Shown: positions 33,533 through 42,704, counted from the stretch's first letter. The stretch is 54,889 nucleotides of DNA from Nocardioides stalactiti (GCF_014180715.1 NZ_JACEFC010000013.1:1-54889), one strand, 5' to 3'. Notes: generated from the sequence alone by a model not told the origin. Made by a program: numbers and translations.

Positions 33533-34596
33533 TCGCGCAGCTCCTCAAGACCCCGCTGACCGAGCTCACCGGGGTCCAGCACCCGGTCGTCCAGACCGGC
33601 ATGGGCTGGGTCGCCGGCCCCCGCCTGGTCTCCGGTACGGCGAACGCCGGTGGCCTCGGGATCCTGGCCTCCGCGACGATGACGCTGGCCGAACTGGAGG
33701 AGGCGATCGTCGAGACCAAGGGACGCACCGACAAGCCGTTCGGCGTCAACCTGCGCGCCGACGCCGGCGACGCACCCGACCGCTGTCAGCTGCTCATCGA
33801 CCACGGCGTGAAGGTCGCGTCCTTCGCCCTGGCGCCCAAGCCGGAGCTGATCGCGAAGCTCAAGGAGCACGACATCGTCGTGATCCCGAGCATCGGGGCA
33901 CCCAAGCACGCCAAGAAGGTCGCTTCCTGGGGCGCCGACGCGGTGATGATCCAGGGCGGCGAGGGCGGTGGCCACACCGGCAACGTCCCCACGACGCTGC
34001 TGCTGCCGACGGTCCTCGACGCCGTCGACATCCCGGTCATCGCGGCCGGTGGTTTCTTCGACGGCCGCGGCCTGGCGGCCGCGCTGTCCTACGGCGCCGC
34101 CGGTGTCGGCATGGGCACGCGCTTCCTGCTCACGCAGGACAGCCGGGTCCCCGACGCGGTCAAGCAGCGTTACCTCGAGGCCGACCTCAACGGCACCGTC
34201 GTCAGCGCGAAGGTCGACGGCATGCCGCACCGGATGCTGCGCACCGACCTGGTGGAGTCCGTCGAGGAGTCGAGCTTCGTCAAGCGTCTCGGACCGACCA
34301 CGAAGCGCACCCTCGCCTTCAAGAAGATGAGCGGCATGTCCTGGCGCGAGCTCGTCAAGGACGGCCAGGCCATGAAGCACGGCCAGGACCGCACCTGGAC
34401 CCAGATGATCCTCGCGGCGAACACCCCGATGATGCTCAAGGCCGGCCTGGTCGAGGGCGACCCGTCGGCCGGCGTGCTCGCGAGCGGACAGGTCGTCGGC
34501 GTCATCGACGACCTGCCCACCTGCGAGGAGCTCATCGACCGGGTGGTGACCCAGGCGGCAGCCGAGCTGCGTCGGGCGTCGTCGTACGTCCTCTGA
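33529..34596 (+). CDS. ipdC: HIP-pathway flavin reductase IpdC
   Basis: A 355-residue FMN enzyme of the nitronate monooxygenase family: VQTGMGWVAGPRLVSGTANA, GLGILASATMTLAELE, MIQGGEGGGHTGNVPTTLLL (FMN phosphate site) and VIAAGGFFDGRGLAAALSYG. It corresponds to IpdC (Rv3553), which acts on a 5-oxo/5-hydroxy intermediate (5-OH-HIC-CoA) of C/D-ring degradation. It ends the coupled KstR2 operon echA20-ipdABC. A weak hairpin (GGCGA-ATCG-TCGCC, 34604-34617) follows, and then the beta-helix cassette starts 78 bases downstream on the same strand, so read-through into it is possible. Confidence 0.93.
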   Translation: MIAQLLKTPLTELTGVQHPVVQTGMGWVAGPRLVSGTANAGGLGILASATMTLAELEEAIVETKGRTDKPFGVNLRADAGDAPDRCQLLIDHGVKVASFALAPKPELIAKLKEHDIVVIPSIGAPKHAKKVASWGADAVMIQGGEGGGHTGNVPTTLLLPTVLDAVDIPVIAAGGFFDGRGLAAALSYGAAGVGMGTRFLLTQDSRVPDAVKQRYLEADLNGTVVSAKVDGMPHRMLRTDLVESVEESSFVKRLGPTTKRTLAFKKMSGMSWRELVKDGQAMKHGQDRTWTQMILAANTPMMLKAGLVEGDPSAGVLASGQVVGVIDDLPTCEELIDRVVTQAAAELRRASSYVL

Positions 34597-34674
34597 GAGA
34601 CCGGGCGAATCGTCGCCACCCGCGTCGGGACAATTCGAGGAAATCACCCACGGGCGAGAATCCGATCCATCACG

Positions 34675-36492
34675 ATGTCGCCTGTGCCGAGCACCTCGAC
34701 GACGGTCCTCACCGTGACCTCCACCGGGAGCAGCGGACCAGGAACCTTCCGAGACGTCATCGACCGGGCGAACGCCACCGTCGGCGAGGTGCTGATCGAG
34801 TTCGACCTCGGTCTCGATCGGGTGATTCGCCCGTCGGCCCCGCTGCCCGCGCTGAGGTTTGTCGGCGTGATCGACGGCGGGACGGCTCCGGACGCGGTCC
34901 AGAGCCCCGGAGTCGAGGTCTGCGGCACGGCCGCCGAAGCCGGCATCGGGTTGGAGATCGTCGGTGGCCCGCTCGAGCTCCGGGGCATCACCGTGACCGA
35001 CTGGCCCGACGACGGGATCCTCATCCATGACGCCGAGGACGTCACCGTCCTCGGGGCCCACGTCGGCGTCCGTCAGTGTGGCCGCGCAATGGGAAACGGC
35101 GGCACTGGCATCCACGTCCTCCGCTCCGTGGGCATCCACATCGGTGGTCCCGCCGAGCCACTCGTCGCCTGCTCCGGGAACGGCGCCTGGGGGATCCGGA
35201 TCCAGGACTCTCCGGGTGCGCGCCTCGACGGTCTGAGGATCGGGACGGACGCCGACGGACGCCGAGCAATCGGCAACGGTCGAGGTGGGGTGAGAGTCGA
35301 ACGATCTCCGCGGGTGATGATCGGGCACCCTGGCGGCCTGAACGTCATCTCCGGCAACAACGGCCCCGGGGTGGTCCTCCACGACGGCTCCGAGGCCGCT
35401 GTCCTGACGGGCAGCCACATCGGCACGGATGCTGACGGGCTCCGCTCGATCCCCAACACGACGGGGGTCACCGTCACCGCACCGCGGGTGCTCGTCGGAA
35501 GCACGGACAACCGCGACCACGGTGCCCACGCGGCGGGAGCCCCGGTCGGGTCGGGCGACCTGGCTGCAGGCAACCTGATCTCGGGCAACCTCACCTCCGG
35601 CATCGCCGTCATCGGGGAAGAGGCTGCTGACGTCAGGGTGGCCGGCAATCGGATCGGCACCGACCACGGGGGCGCCCGCGCGGTACCGAACGGCGGCGCC
35701 GGAGTTTCCGTCTACCAAGCACCGCGAGCACGGATCGGAGGCGCCACTGCCAACCAGCGCAACGTGATCGCGGGCAACGGTCTCTACGGCATCCAGGTCG
35801 CCGGGCCGCTATCACGGGGCGCGGCCATCGTTGGAAATCACATCGGGACCGACCTCACCGGCACGACGTCGATCCCCAACATCCGCTCGGGCATCTTGGT
35901 CTTCAACGCTATGGAGACGGTCATCGGCGGCGCCGACCCGACCGAGGGCAACTTGATCTCCGGCGGAGCGCGCGCAGGGGTCAACCTCGACGGGTCCGTC
36001 ATGCACGGGTTGGACTACGAGGGCAAGGGGCACGCCCACTCCAACCTGGTGCAGGGCAACACGATCGGTCTCGACCGGACCGGGGAGCGACCTCTCGCGA
36101 ACGCCCAACGCGGCGTCCTCATCAACTACGCGCAGGGCAACACGGTGTGCGACAACCTCATCGGCGGAAACGGAGAGGACGGGGTGCTGGTGCTGGGGCC
36201 GGGCTACGCCGACGACGCACACCTGGTCCCGACCGGCAACGTCATCGTCCGCAACAGGATCGGGGTGAGCGCCACCGGTTCCGCCGCCGGCAATGGCCGC
36301 TGCGGAGTCCTGATCTACCACGGCAGGGACAATCGGGTCGGGGGCGACGACCCCTCCGAGGCCAACGTGATCGCCCACAACGCATCGGTGGGCGTCCTGT
36401 TCCACGGACTCGGTGCTCGCACCAACCGGCTGAGCCCCCATGAGCAGATCGACGACAACACCCTGGGCCGCTTCCACCAGAGCGGTGGATGA
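34675..36492 (+). CDS. Right-handed parallel beta-helix protein 1 (long copy)
   Basis: A 605-residue protein of tandem beta-helix coils. It opens TVLTVTSTGSSGPGTFRDVI, a CSLREA/GPGSLRDAI-like cap, and continues with repeated units of the type NVISGNN-GVVLHDG and GNRIGTD-GARAVPNGGAG. It ends with a conserved block (ANVIAHNASVGVLFHGLGAR, then LGRFHQSGG). It has about 170 more residues (extra coils in the first half) than its three paralogues. There is no signal peptide or transmembrane helix, which is odd for such proteins. No pectate-lyase or sulfatase catalytic motif is evident. Function unknown. ATG 34675 has no clear ribosome-binding site. The stop overlaps the next ATG (ATGA). Confidence 0.85.
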   Translation: MSPVPSTSTTVLTVTSTGSSGPGTFRDVIDRANATVGEVLIEFDLGLDRVIRPSAPLPALRFVGVIDGGTAPDAVQSPGVEVCGTAAEAGIGLEIVGGPLELRGITVTDWPDDGILIHDAEDVTVLGAHVGVRQCGRAMGNGGTGIHVLRSVGIHIGGPAEPLVACSGNGAWGIRIQDSPGARLDGLRIGTDADGRRAIGNGRGGVRVERSPRVMIGHPGGLNVISGNNGPGVVLHDGSEAAVLTGSHIGTDADGLRSIPNTTGVTVTAPRVLVGSTDNRDHGAHAAGAPVGSGDLAAGNLISGNLTSGIAVIGEEAADVRVAGNRIGTDHGGARAVPNGGAGVSVYQAPRARIGGATANQRNVIAGNGLYGIQVAGPLSRGAAIVGNHIGTDLTGTTSIPNIRSGILVFNAMETVIGGADPTEGNLISGGARAGVNLDGSVMHGLDYEGKGHAHSNLVQGNTIGLDRTGERPLANAQRGVLINYAQGNTVCDNLIGGNGEDGVLVLGPGYADDAHLVPTGNVIVRNRIGVSATGSAAGNGRCGVLIYHGRDNRVGGDDPSEANVIAHNASVGVLFHGLGARTNRLSPHEQIDDNTLGRFHQSGG

Positions 36493-37790
36493 GCGCGGAC
36501 GTGCTGGAGCTCATCGTCACGGTCGCCGCTGATCGTGGTCCCGGATCCCTCCGCGACGCGATCGAACGCGCCAACAGGGCCGCGGGGCCGGTCCGGATCA
36601 GGATCGCGCCGGCGGGACCGATGACCATCTGTCCATCGACGCCGCTCCCCGCCTTGCAGTTCTCCGGTCATCTCGAAGGTCCTGGACGCCTCGACGGGAC
36701 GAGGTCGGCACCGGGCTGCGGCCTGGAGGCGGCAGCGGACGACCTCACTCTTCGTGGGCTCGAGGTGACGGGCTGGGCCGGGTCGGGGATCCGGGTGACG
36801 GGTCGGCACTGCACCATCCGCGGTGTCGTGGCGTCGGGCAACGGTGACTACGGGATCCTCATCGACGAGGGGGCCGACCATGCGCGGATCGAGGGCTGTC
36901 GGCTCGGCACCGACCCGACTGGCACGTCAGCCGCGCCCAACCAGAAGAGCGGGATCCGGGTGATCCAGGCCAAGGACGCTGTGATCGGTGGGAACTCTCC
37001 GGGCGAGCGCAACGTGCTGTCGGGAAACGTGCTCTACGGAGTCGAGATCGTCGGCCCGCTCGCGAGCGGCGCGGTCGTCCGCGGCAACTATGTCGGCCTC
37101 GATGCCGCGGGGACGTCGGCCGTCGGCAACCAACGGACCGGGGTGCTGGTGTTCAACGTCCCGTCGACGACCGTGGGCGGCACCGGTCCCGGCGACGGCA
37201 ATGTGATCTCGGGCAACGGTCGGTCCGGAGTCACCGTCGACGGCATGGACATCGAGCGGGGCGAGTACCCGTACGTCGGCCAGGGCCACTGTCAGGGCAC
37301 GCAGCTCCGAGGGAACCTGATCGGACTCGACCGGTCCGGAGAGCGTCCCCTCGGCAACGGGATGCGAGGAGTGACCATCAACTATGCGCAGGCCGCCACG
37401 GTCGCCGACAACGTCATCAGCGGGAACCGGCAGGACGGCATCTGGGTCCTCGGTCCCGACGACGACACCAATCCTCACGAGGTCCCCCGCGGCAACCGGA
37501 TAGTCCGCAACCGGATCGGCATCACCCGCAAGGGCGCGGCTGCGGGCAACGCACGTGCGGGGATCTTGGTCCTCAACGGGCGCGACAACGTTGTCGGCAG
37601 CCATGATCCCGACGACGCGAACCTGATCGCCCACAACGGATCCGTCGGCGTGATGTTCACCGGTCTCGGCGCCCGCACCAATAGGCTCAGCCCCCACAAC
37701 GAGATCGTCGACAACTCGCTGGGGAGGTTCCACCAGCCGGCGGAAATGAAGGACAGCGGTGCAGGAGATCACGGTCACCACGACGGCTGA
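36489..37790 (+). CDS. Right-handed parallel beta-helix protein 2
   Basis: A 433-residue paralogue of its upstream neighbour: cap LIVTVAADRGPGSLRDAIER, coils such as NVLSGNVLYGVEIVGPLASG and GNYVGLDAAGTSAVGNQRTG, a conserved insert (VTVDGMDIERGEYPYVGQGH) and the shared end GARTNRLSPHNEIVDNSLGR-FHQ. A His/Asp-rich tail (SGAGDHGHHDG) follows. No signal peptide. ATG 36489 overlaps the upstream stop by four bases; the 3' end overlaps the next gene by 32 bases, so the tail residues are encoded by DNA that also starts gene 3. Role unknown; tight coupling suggests the four paralogues are needed together. Confidence 0.85.
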   Translation: MSADVLELIVTVAADRGPGSLRDAIERANRAAGPVRIRIAPAGPMTICPSTPLPALQFSGHLEGPGRLDGTRSAPGCGLEAAADDLTLRGLEVTGWAGSGIRVTGRHCTIRGVVASGNGDYGILIDEGADHARIEGCRLGTDPTGTSAAPNQKSGIRVIQAKDAVIGGNSPGERNVLSGNVLYGVEIVGPLASGAVVRGNYVGLDAAGTSAVGNQRTGVLVFNVPSTTVGGTGPGDGNVISGNGRSGVTVDGMDIERGEYPYVGQGHCQGTQLRGNLIGLDRSGERPLGNGMRGVTINYAQAATVADNVISGNRQDGIWVLGPDDDTNPHEVPRGNRIVRNRIGITRKGAAAGNARAGILVLNGRDNVVGSHDPDDANLIAHNGSVGVMFTGLGARTNRLSPHNEIVDNSLGRFHQPAEMKDSGAGDHGHHDG

Positions 37791-38955
37791 CAGCGGTCCC
37801 GGCTCCCTCCGCGACGCGATCGAGCGGGCGAACGACGCGACCGGACCCGTCACGGTCCGGATCATGCTGGACGGCGGACCCGCGTCGATCGAGCCCACCA
37901 CCGCGCTGCCACCGGTCACGTTCTCGGGCTCGATCGAGGGTCCGCTCTCCGCAGGAGGTTTCCCCACCGTCGTCCTGAGCGGCGCATCAGCCGGGACCGC
38001 CGCGGGCCTCGAGATCGTCGGGGACGCCCTGACCGTTCGTGGCCTCGCGATCGTGGGCTGGGACGGCGCCGGGATCCACGTGCACGGGTGCACCGGCTTC
38101 CGGGCGCTCCAGTGCTTCGTCGGTGTCGACCTCGACGGGACCACCGCCCGCCCCAACGCCAGGAGCGGGATCAAGGTCGAGCAGGCCGGCCAGGTGCACA
38201 TCGGACGGGTCGGCGAAGGCAACGTCATCTCCGGCAACGGGCTGTACGGAATCGAGATCGGCGGCCCGGACTCCCGTGGGGCCGTGGTCGTCGGCAACCG
38301 TGTCGGCACCGACGTCGCCGGCGCCGTCTCCGTGGCTAACGGACGGTCCGGCATCGTCGTCTACAACGCACCCGACACCCGGATCGGCGGCCCGCTCGCC
38401 GGCGAGGGCAACCTGATCTCCGGTGGCGCCCGCGGCGGCATCAACCTCGATGGCTCGGTGACGGTGCTCGATGGCTACGACTACACCGGCAAGGGACACG
38501 CGCGCGGCAACCTCGTGCAGGGCAACCTCATCGGAGTCGACGCGTCGGGGGAACGGCCTCTGGGCAACCGGCAGCGCGGCGTCCTCATCAACTACGCGCA
38601 GGACAACACCGTCGTCGGCAACGTCATCAGCGGCAACGGCGAGGACGGCGTCCTCGTCCTGGGCCCGGAGGACGACTCCGACCGGCATCTCGTGCCGTCC
38701 GGCAACCGCGTCGTCGGCAACCTCATCGGCGTCACCACCTCGGGCGCTGCCTGCGGCAACGGCCGGCACGGCGTCTTCGTCCGTCACGGCCGCGACAACA
38801 TCGTCGGCGGTCCGGGTGCGGACGCCAACGTGGTGCGCCACAACCGCGGCCGCGGCGTGATGTTCTCCGGGACCGGTGCGCGGGACAACGTGCTGGGTCC
38901 GGACAATGACCTGGGCGCCAACGATCTCGGCGACTTCCACCAACCACGCGCTTGA
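37759..38955 (+). CDS. Right-handed parallel beta-helix protein 3
   Basis: A 398-residue, shortest member of the family, starting directly with the cap strand MQEITVTTTADSGPGSLRDA, which shows that nothing (such as a leader peptide) precedes the helix. Coils include NVISGNGLYGIEIGGPDSRG and GNRVGTDVAGAVSVANGRSG; the insert reads GGARGGINLDGSVTVLDGYD; the C-terminal block ends NDLGANDLGDFHQPRA. GTG 37759 lies inside the end of gene 2 (32-base overlap). No catalytic residues can be named; a binding or structural role is as likely as an enzymatic one. Confidence 0.85.
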   Translation: MQEITVTTTADSGPGSLRDAIERANDATGPVTVRIMLDGGPASIEPTTALPPVTFSGSIEGPLSAGGFPTVVLSGASAGTAAGLEIVGDALTVRGLAIVGWDGAGIHVHGCTGFRALQCFVGVDLDGTTARPNARSGIKVEQAGQVHIGRVGEGNVISGNGLYGIEIGGPDSRGAVVVGNRVGTDVAGAVSVANGRSGIVVYNAPDTRIGGPLAGEGNLISGGARGGINLDGSVTVLDGYDYTGKGHARGNLVQGNLIGVDASGERPLGNRQRGVLINYAQDNTVVGNVISGNGEDGVLVLGPEDDSDRHLVPSGNRVVGNLIGVTTSGAACGNGRHGVFVRHGRDNIVGGPGADANVVRHNRGRGVMFSGTGARDNVLGPDNDLGANDLGDFHQPRA

Positions 38956-38980
38956 GGGACGAGCGGGAGAGGACGAACCG

Positions 38981-40483
38981 ATGACCGCCGCGGACGACGG
39001 CCAGCCGCTCCTCCCGGGCGACCTCATCACGGTCACCCACCCGGAGGACGACGGTCCCGGATCGCTGCGGGCGGCCATCCTCAGCGCCAACCTCGATGAC
39101 GGTCCGGTCACGATCTCGATCGACCTGCCGACCGATCAGGTCCTGCTGCGACCGACGTCACCGCTTCCCCCGCTCACCTTCGCCGGGATCCTCGACGGAC
39201 GGGGAGCCGAGCTCAGCGGCGTCCTCGCCGGATCGGGCCACGGGCTCGACGTCCACGGCGGCGACCTGACGATCCGCGATCTCGTGGTCACCGGGTGGTC
39301 CGAGAACGGGGTCCTCGTCCGCCAGAGCGACCGCACCCGACTGATCGGTCTCGTCGTCTCCGGCAACGGCGAGCACGGGATCCTCGTCCAGACGAGCGCC
39401 GACCTCCGGCTCGAGGCCTGTCGTCTTGGTACGACGCCTGACGGCCTGGCGGCCTTGCCCAATCGCGGTAGCGGCATCAAGCTCTACGAGTCGCACGCGG
39501 CCGTGATCGGCGGCGACCGGCCCGGCAGCGGCAACCTGGTGTCGGGCAACCTCCGGTACGGGGTCGAGATCGGCGGCATCGGGTCAGCCGACGCCGTGAT
39601 CATCGGCAACTTGATCGGCTGCGACGTGACCGGAAGCAACCCGTTGCCGAACAACCGCGACGGCCTGGTCGTGCACAGCTCGCCCAACGTGCGGATCGGC
39701 GGCCCCACCTCCTCCGAGCGCAACGTGATCTCGGGGAACAACCTCTACGGGCTGGAGATCATCGCGCCGGACGCGCGCGGTGCCGTCATCGTCGGCAACT
39801 ACGTCGGCGTGAGCGCCGCCGGTGACAGCCCGCTCCCCAACGGTCGGTCGGGGATCCTCATCTACAACGCGGCCTTCGCCCGCATCGGCGGACCGGGCTC
39901 GGGTGACGGCAACGTCATCTCCGGGGGCTCCCGCGCCGGGATCAACCTGGACGGCTCGGTCCGCGAGGGCTACCCGTGGACCGGCGTGGGCGAGGCCCAC
40001 AGCAACCTGGTCCAGGGCAACATCATCGGCCTCGACGCGACCGGCGAGCGTCCCCTCGGCAACGAGCTGCGCGGCGTGCTCGTCAACCACACCCAGAACA
40101 ACCTGGTCACCGAGAACCTGATCGCCGGCAACGGCCAGGACGGCATCCTGGTGCTCGGGCCGGAGGACGACTCCAACCCGGACGTGGTCTCCTCCGGCAA
40201 CCGGATCGTCCGCAACCGGATCGGGGTGACGAAGTCCGGCCGGCCTGCGGGCAACGGCCGGCACGGGGTGTTCGTCCGGCACAGCAAGGACAACCACGTC
40301 GGGAGCGACGACCCCGCCGACGCGAACCTCATCGCCCACAGCGGGATCCGGGGCGTCTCCTTCTCGGGGACCGGGGCCCGCACCAACACGTTGGGCGAGA
40401 ACGAGCTGCGCGACAACGTCCGCGGACCGTTCCACCAGCCCGCGCCTGAACCGGAGGAACCGGCGGGGCCGACGGCTCCTTAG
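38981..40483 (+). CDS. Right-handed parallel beta-helix protein 4
   Basis: A 500-residue paralogue with a slightly longer N-terminus (MTAADDGQPLLPGDLITVTH) before the cap GPGSLRAAILSANLDDGPVT. Coils include NLVSGNLRYGVEIGGIGSAD, NVISGNNLYGLEIIAPDARG and GNYVGVSAAGDSPLPNGRSG; the insert is GGSRAGINLDGSVREGYPWT. The shared end reads LRDNVRGPFHQPAP, followed by a Pro/Glu-rich tail. ATG 38981 has an upstream GAGAGGA ribosome-binding site, 25 bases after gene 3. No signal peptide. It is the last gene of the cassette; its stop overlaps the stop of the convergent acetyltransferase gene. Confidence 0.85.
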   Translation: MTAADDGQPLLPGDLITVTHPEDDGPGSLRAAILSANLDDGPVTISIDLPTDQVLLRPTSPLPPLTFAGILDGRGAELSGVLAGSGHGLDVHGGDLTIRDLVVTGWSENGVLVRQSDRTRLIGLVVSGNGEHGILVQTSADLRLEACRLGTTPDGLAALPNRGSGIKLYESHAAVIGGDRPGSGNLVSGNLRYGVEIGGIGSADAVIIGNLIGCDVTGSNPLPNNRDGLVVHSSPNVRIGGPTSSERNVISGNNLYGLEIIAPDARGAVIVGNYVGVSAAGDSPLPNGRSGILIYNAAFARIGGPGSGDGNVISGGSRAGINLDGSVREGYPWTGVGEAHSNLVQGNIIGLDATGERPLGNELRGVLVNHTQNNLVTENLIAGNGQDGILVLGPEDDSNPDVVSSGNRIVRNRIGVTKSGRPAGNGRHGVFVRHSKDNHVGSDDPADANLIAHSGIRGVSFSGTGARTNTLGENELRDNVRGPFHQPAPEPEEPAGPTAP

Positions 40484-41466
40484 AGCGTCTTCTGGTACGC
40501 CAGCTCCCGGCCCATGATCCGGTAGCCCATCAGCTCGTTGACGCCGATCATGTGGTCGTTGGACTCGGCGTTGAACGTGTCGACCTGCTCGAGCTGGGGC
40601 TCCTCCTCGGCCAGCCAGTGCAGCATCTCGGTCTTGAGCAGCAGCCCGAGCCGGTGCCCGCGGTGCGCGCCGACGACGGAGGTGTCGTGCTGGTGGCCGA
40701 GCGTCGGCCGCTCCCCCTCCACCACGACCACCGTCTGGCCGGCGAGCCGACCGGACGGAAGGTGCCGGGCGACCACGCGGTAGGCCCGCTCCTGGCGGGC
40801 TGCACAGGCGTCCTCGTAGGCCTTCATCCGCTCGGCGCTGAACACCTCGTCCTCGATGTCGAGGTCGTCGGTGGGGGCGTCGTTGATGGCCGAGGCCATG
40901 TCGGCGATGTCGGCGAGCTCCTCGTCCGGGGTCGGCAGCAGCCGCCGCTCCAAGGCGTAGTCCGGGGCCGCCGCGAGCGCTGCGGCGAACTGCTCGTCGA
41001 GTGCAGTCCGGTCGACGTCGGCGAGGTACTGCCGGCGGTTGATCGCCTGGTGCTTCTTCTCGAAGCCGTGCTTGGCGGCGAAGGCGGTGGCGGCGTCGGC
41101 CTCCCAGGCATCGATCCCGACGCTGGTGCGCCCGATCCGCCGTACCTCGTCCTCGACGAAGGCCAGGATCGCGGACCCGTAGCCCTGCCGGCGGTGGTCG
41201 GGGTGGACGACGACGGAGATCCACGCGAGGTGGAGGTTGTCGTAGTCGCTGGTGGCGATCGTGCCGCCGCCGACGACGACGCCGTCGATCGTGGCCAGGT
41301 AGGGCACGGACGGCTCGCCGTCCCAACCGTGCCGGAAGCGGGCCTCCGTGCGGACCAGCGTCGGGCTGGACTCCCACGGCGAGTCCTCGGACTGGACCGC
41401 CTCCGTCAGCGCGACCCACTCCTTGAGCGCGGCCACGTCGTCGGGGCCGAAGCGTGTGATCTCCAT
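40480..41466 (-). CDS. GNAT-family N-acetyltransferase (two-domain)
   Basis: A 328-residue protein with a clear N-terminal GNAT domain (acetyl-CoA loop VVVHPDHRRQGYGSAI at about residues 88-103) and a second GNAT-like half containing DTSVVGAHRGHRLGLLLKTE and ending FNAESNDHMIGVNELMGYRI. Such tandem GNAT proteins are frequent in actinobacteria and acylate small molecules such as aminoglycosides or mycothiol precursors; the substrate here is unknown. ATG 41466 is chosen over a TTG three codons upstream. It converges on the beta-helix cassette, with overlapping stops, and is not part of it. Confidence 0.85.
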   Translation of the reverse strand: MEITRFGPDDVAALKEWVALTEAVQSEDSPWESSPTLVRTEARFRHGWDGEPSVPYLATIDGVVVGGGTIATSDYDNLHLAWISVVVHPDHRRQGYGSAILAFVEDEVRRIGRTSVGIDAWEADAATAFAAKHGFEKKHQAINRRQYLADVDRTALDEQFAAALAAAPDYALERRLLPTPDEELADIADMASAINDAPTDDLDIEDEVFSAERMKAYEDACAARQERAYRVVARHLPSGRLAGQTVVVVEGERPTLGHQHDTSVVGAHRGHRLGLLLKTEMLHWLAEEEPQLEQVDTFNAESNDHMIGVNELMGYRIMGRELAYQKTL

Positions 41467-41533
41467 GACGATCAAGCATCGACGGCGCGCGACGATGACG
41501 CCACCGGATTATCGGCGGACTAGCCTGGCGAGC

Positions 41534-41887
41534 GTGAGCCAGCAGTCCTCCGCGCCCCGTCGACGGCACCTGATGGACCCCGACGCGCCGCGCAAGGTCG
41601 CCGACCCGAAGGACCTCGAGCGGCTCCACCGCGTGCAGCGCCGCGTGGTGTCGGTCCTCATCATCACCACGCTCATCCACCTGACCATCGGCCTGATCCT
41701 CGCGGCCGACGCCATCAGCGACGACAAGCGCGGTGCCCAGCTCGGGCTGATCCTGCTCGGCTCGGCGTTCCACGTCGTCGGCGTCGCGGCCGTCCGCGGT
41801 ATCAACCGCAAGCCGATCCCCACCTGGTGGATGCTGACCGGGCTGGTCCCCGTCGCGCTCGGCGTCTGGTGGGTCATCCTCCGCTAG
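41534..41887 (+). CDS. Small multi-pass membrane protein, 117 residues
   Basis: A 117-residue protein with a basic, soluble N-terminus (SSAPRRRHLMDPDAPRKVAD) and three predicted transmembrane helices: VVSVLIITTLIHLTIGLILA, LGLILLGSAFHVVGVAAV and WWMLTGLVPVALGVWWVIL. GTG 41534 follows TAGCCT (41521-41526) by seven bases, the leaderless pattern, so the long open frame upstream is not coding. I recognise no family and no binding motif. Its last 14 bases overlap the 3' end of the convergent gene. Confidence 0.75.
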   Translation: MSQQSSAPRRRHLMDPDAPRKVADPKDLERLHRVQRRVVSVLIITTLIHLTIGLILAADAISDDKRGAQLGLILLGSAFHVVGVAAVRGINRKPIPTWWMLTGLVPVALGVWWVILR

Positions 41888-42704
41888 TGGCGCGCGCGAG
41901 CAGCACCCGTTCGCGCACCGCTCGGTAGCCCAGCGCGGCCAACCGGGCGATCCCGTCGCGGTCCCCCGTCGCCGCCAGCACGACCACGTCGTCGGCGACC
42001 TCCGCAGCGGCGTTGGTCGCCGCGGCGAGGACGGCGGCCTCGGCTCGCTCGTCGCCGGACGGTGCGAAGACCGCGCTGATCCGGGTCATCCCCGCGAGCG
42101 TCGGGGTCCGGCCCGCCATCGCCACCGGTTCGCCGTCGACCTCCCACAGCGTGATCCGGCCGTCGGCGAGCGGGTCGTCGACGACGTAGGACCGGTCACT
42201 CGGGTCGCCCGGGTGCGCTTCCAGGAGCAGGTCGAACCACCCGTCGACCAGCGCGTGGTCGTCCGGTCCGGCGGCCCGGGCCACGCCGGGCAGCACCGCC
42301 GAGGGTCGTACGGCGTCGAGCCGGTGGAGGACGAACCGACCTCGCGGCCGCAGCAGTACGCCGGTCCGCTCGAAGGCGCCGATCACGTCGTCCGCGGTGG
42401 TGATGTCGCAGCCGATCCCGACCTCCGGCCCGAGGGGACCGAGGAGCTCGACGAGGGTTTCGACCGCCTCGGGCGGCATCGGTGCCAGCAGCGTCGGGTG
42501 CCGAGGTGCGCGCACGAACGCGCCCCGCACGACCCCGGCGTCGTCGGTCCACCACCCGTGGGCCTGGTCCGCGGGCGGGTCTGGCCGCCGCGACAGGTGG
42601 TCGGCCTCGGTCAGCAAGGGCGAGTGCAGGACCGGCTCGGACCCCAGGAACTCACCCGCGGCACCGAGCAGCTCAGCGACATCGGCGGTGACGGACCAGG
42701 GCAC
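41874..42704 (-). CDS. GNAT-like acetyltransferase family protein
   Basis: A 276-residue protein whose C-terminal part has a GNAT-like order of strands: RITLWEVDGEPVAMAGRTPT, then MTRISAVFAPSGDERAEAAV (where acetyl-CoA should bind), then VVLAATGDRDGIARLAALGY. The N-terminal half is an unassigned domain (EPVLHSPLLTEADHLSRRPD). This layout resembles uncharacterised actinobacterial GNAT proteins. GTG 42704 follows CAGGAT by six bases. The substrate is unknown and I see no link to the steroid genes. Confidence 0.72.
   Translation of the reverse strand: MPWSVTADVAELLGAAGEFLGSEPVLHSPLLTEADHLSRRPDPPADQAHGWWTDDAGVVRGAFVRAPRHPTLLAPMPPEAVETLVELLGPLGPEVGIGCDITTADDVIGAFERTGVLLRPRGRFVLHRLDAVRPSAVLPGVARAAGPDDHALVDGWFDLLLEAHPGDPSDRSYVVDDPLADGRITLWEVDGEPVAMAGRTPTLAGMTRISAVFAPSGDERAEAAVLAAATNAAAEVADDVVVLAATGDRDGIARLAALGYRAVRERVLLARATSGG

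Noticed and set aside
34604..34617. Hairpin GGCGA-ATCG-TCGCC after ipdC as a terminator
   Set aside because: Only five base pairs and no T-run; too weak to call.
33001..35718. 905-residue minus-strand frame
   Set aside because: Antisense to ipdB, ipdC and beta-helix gene 1; no recognisable domain.
41348..41533. N-terminal extension of the small membrane protein gene
   Set aside because: It overlaps the divergent acetyltransferase gene, and a clear -10 box (TAGCCT) precedes GTG 41534.
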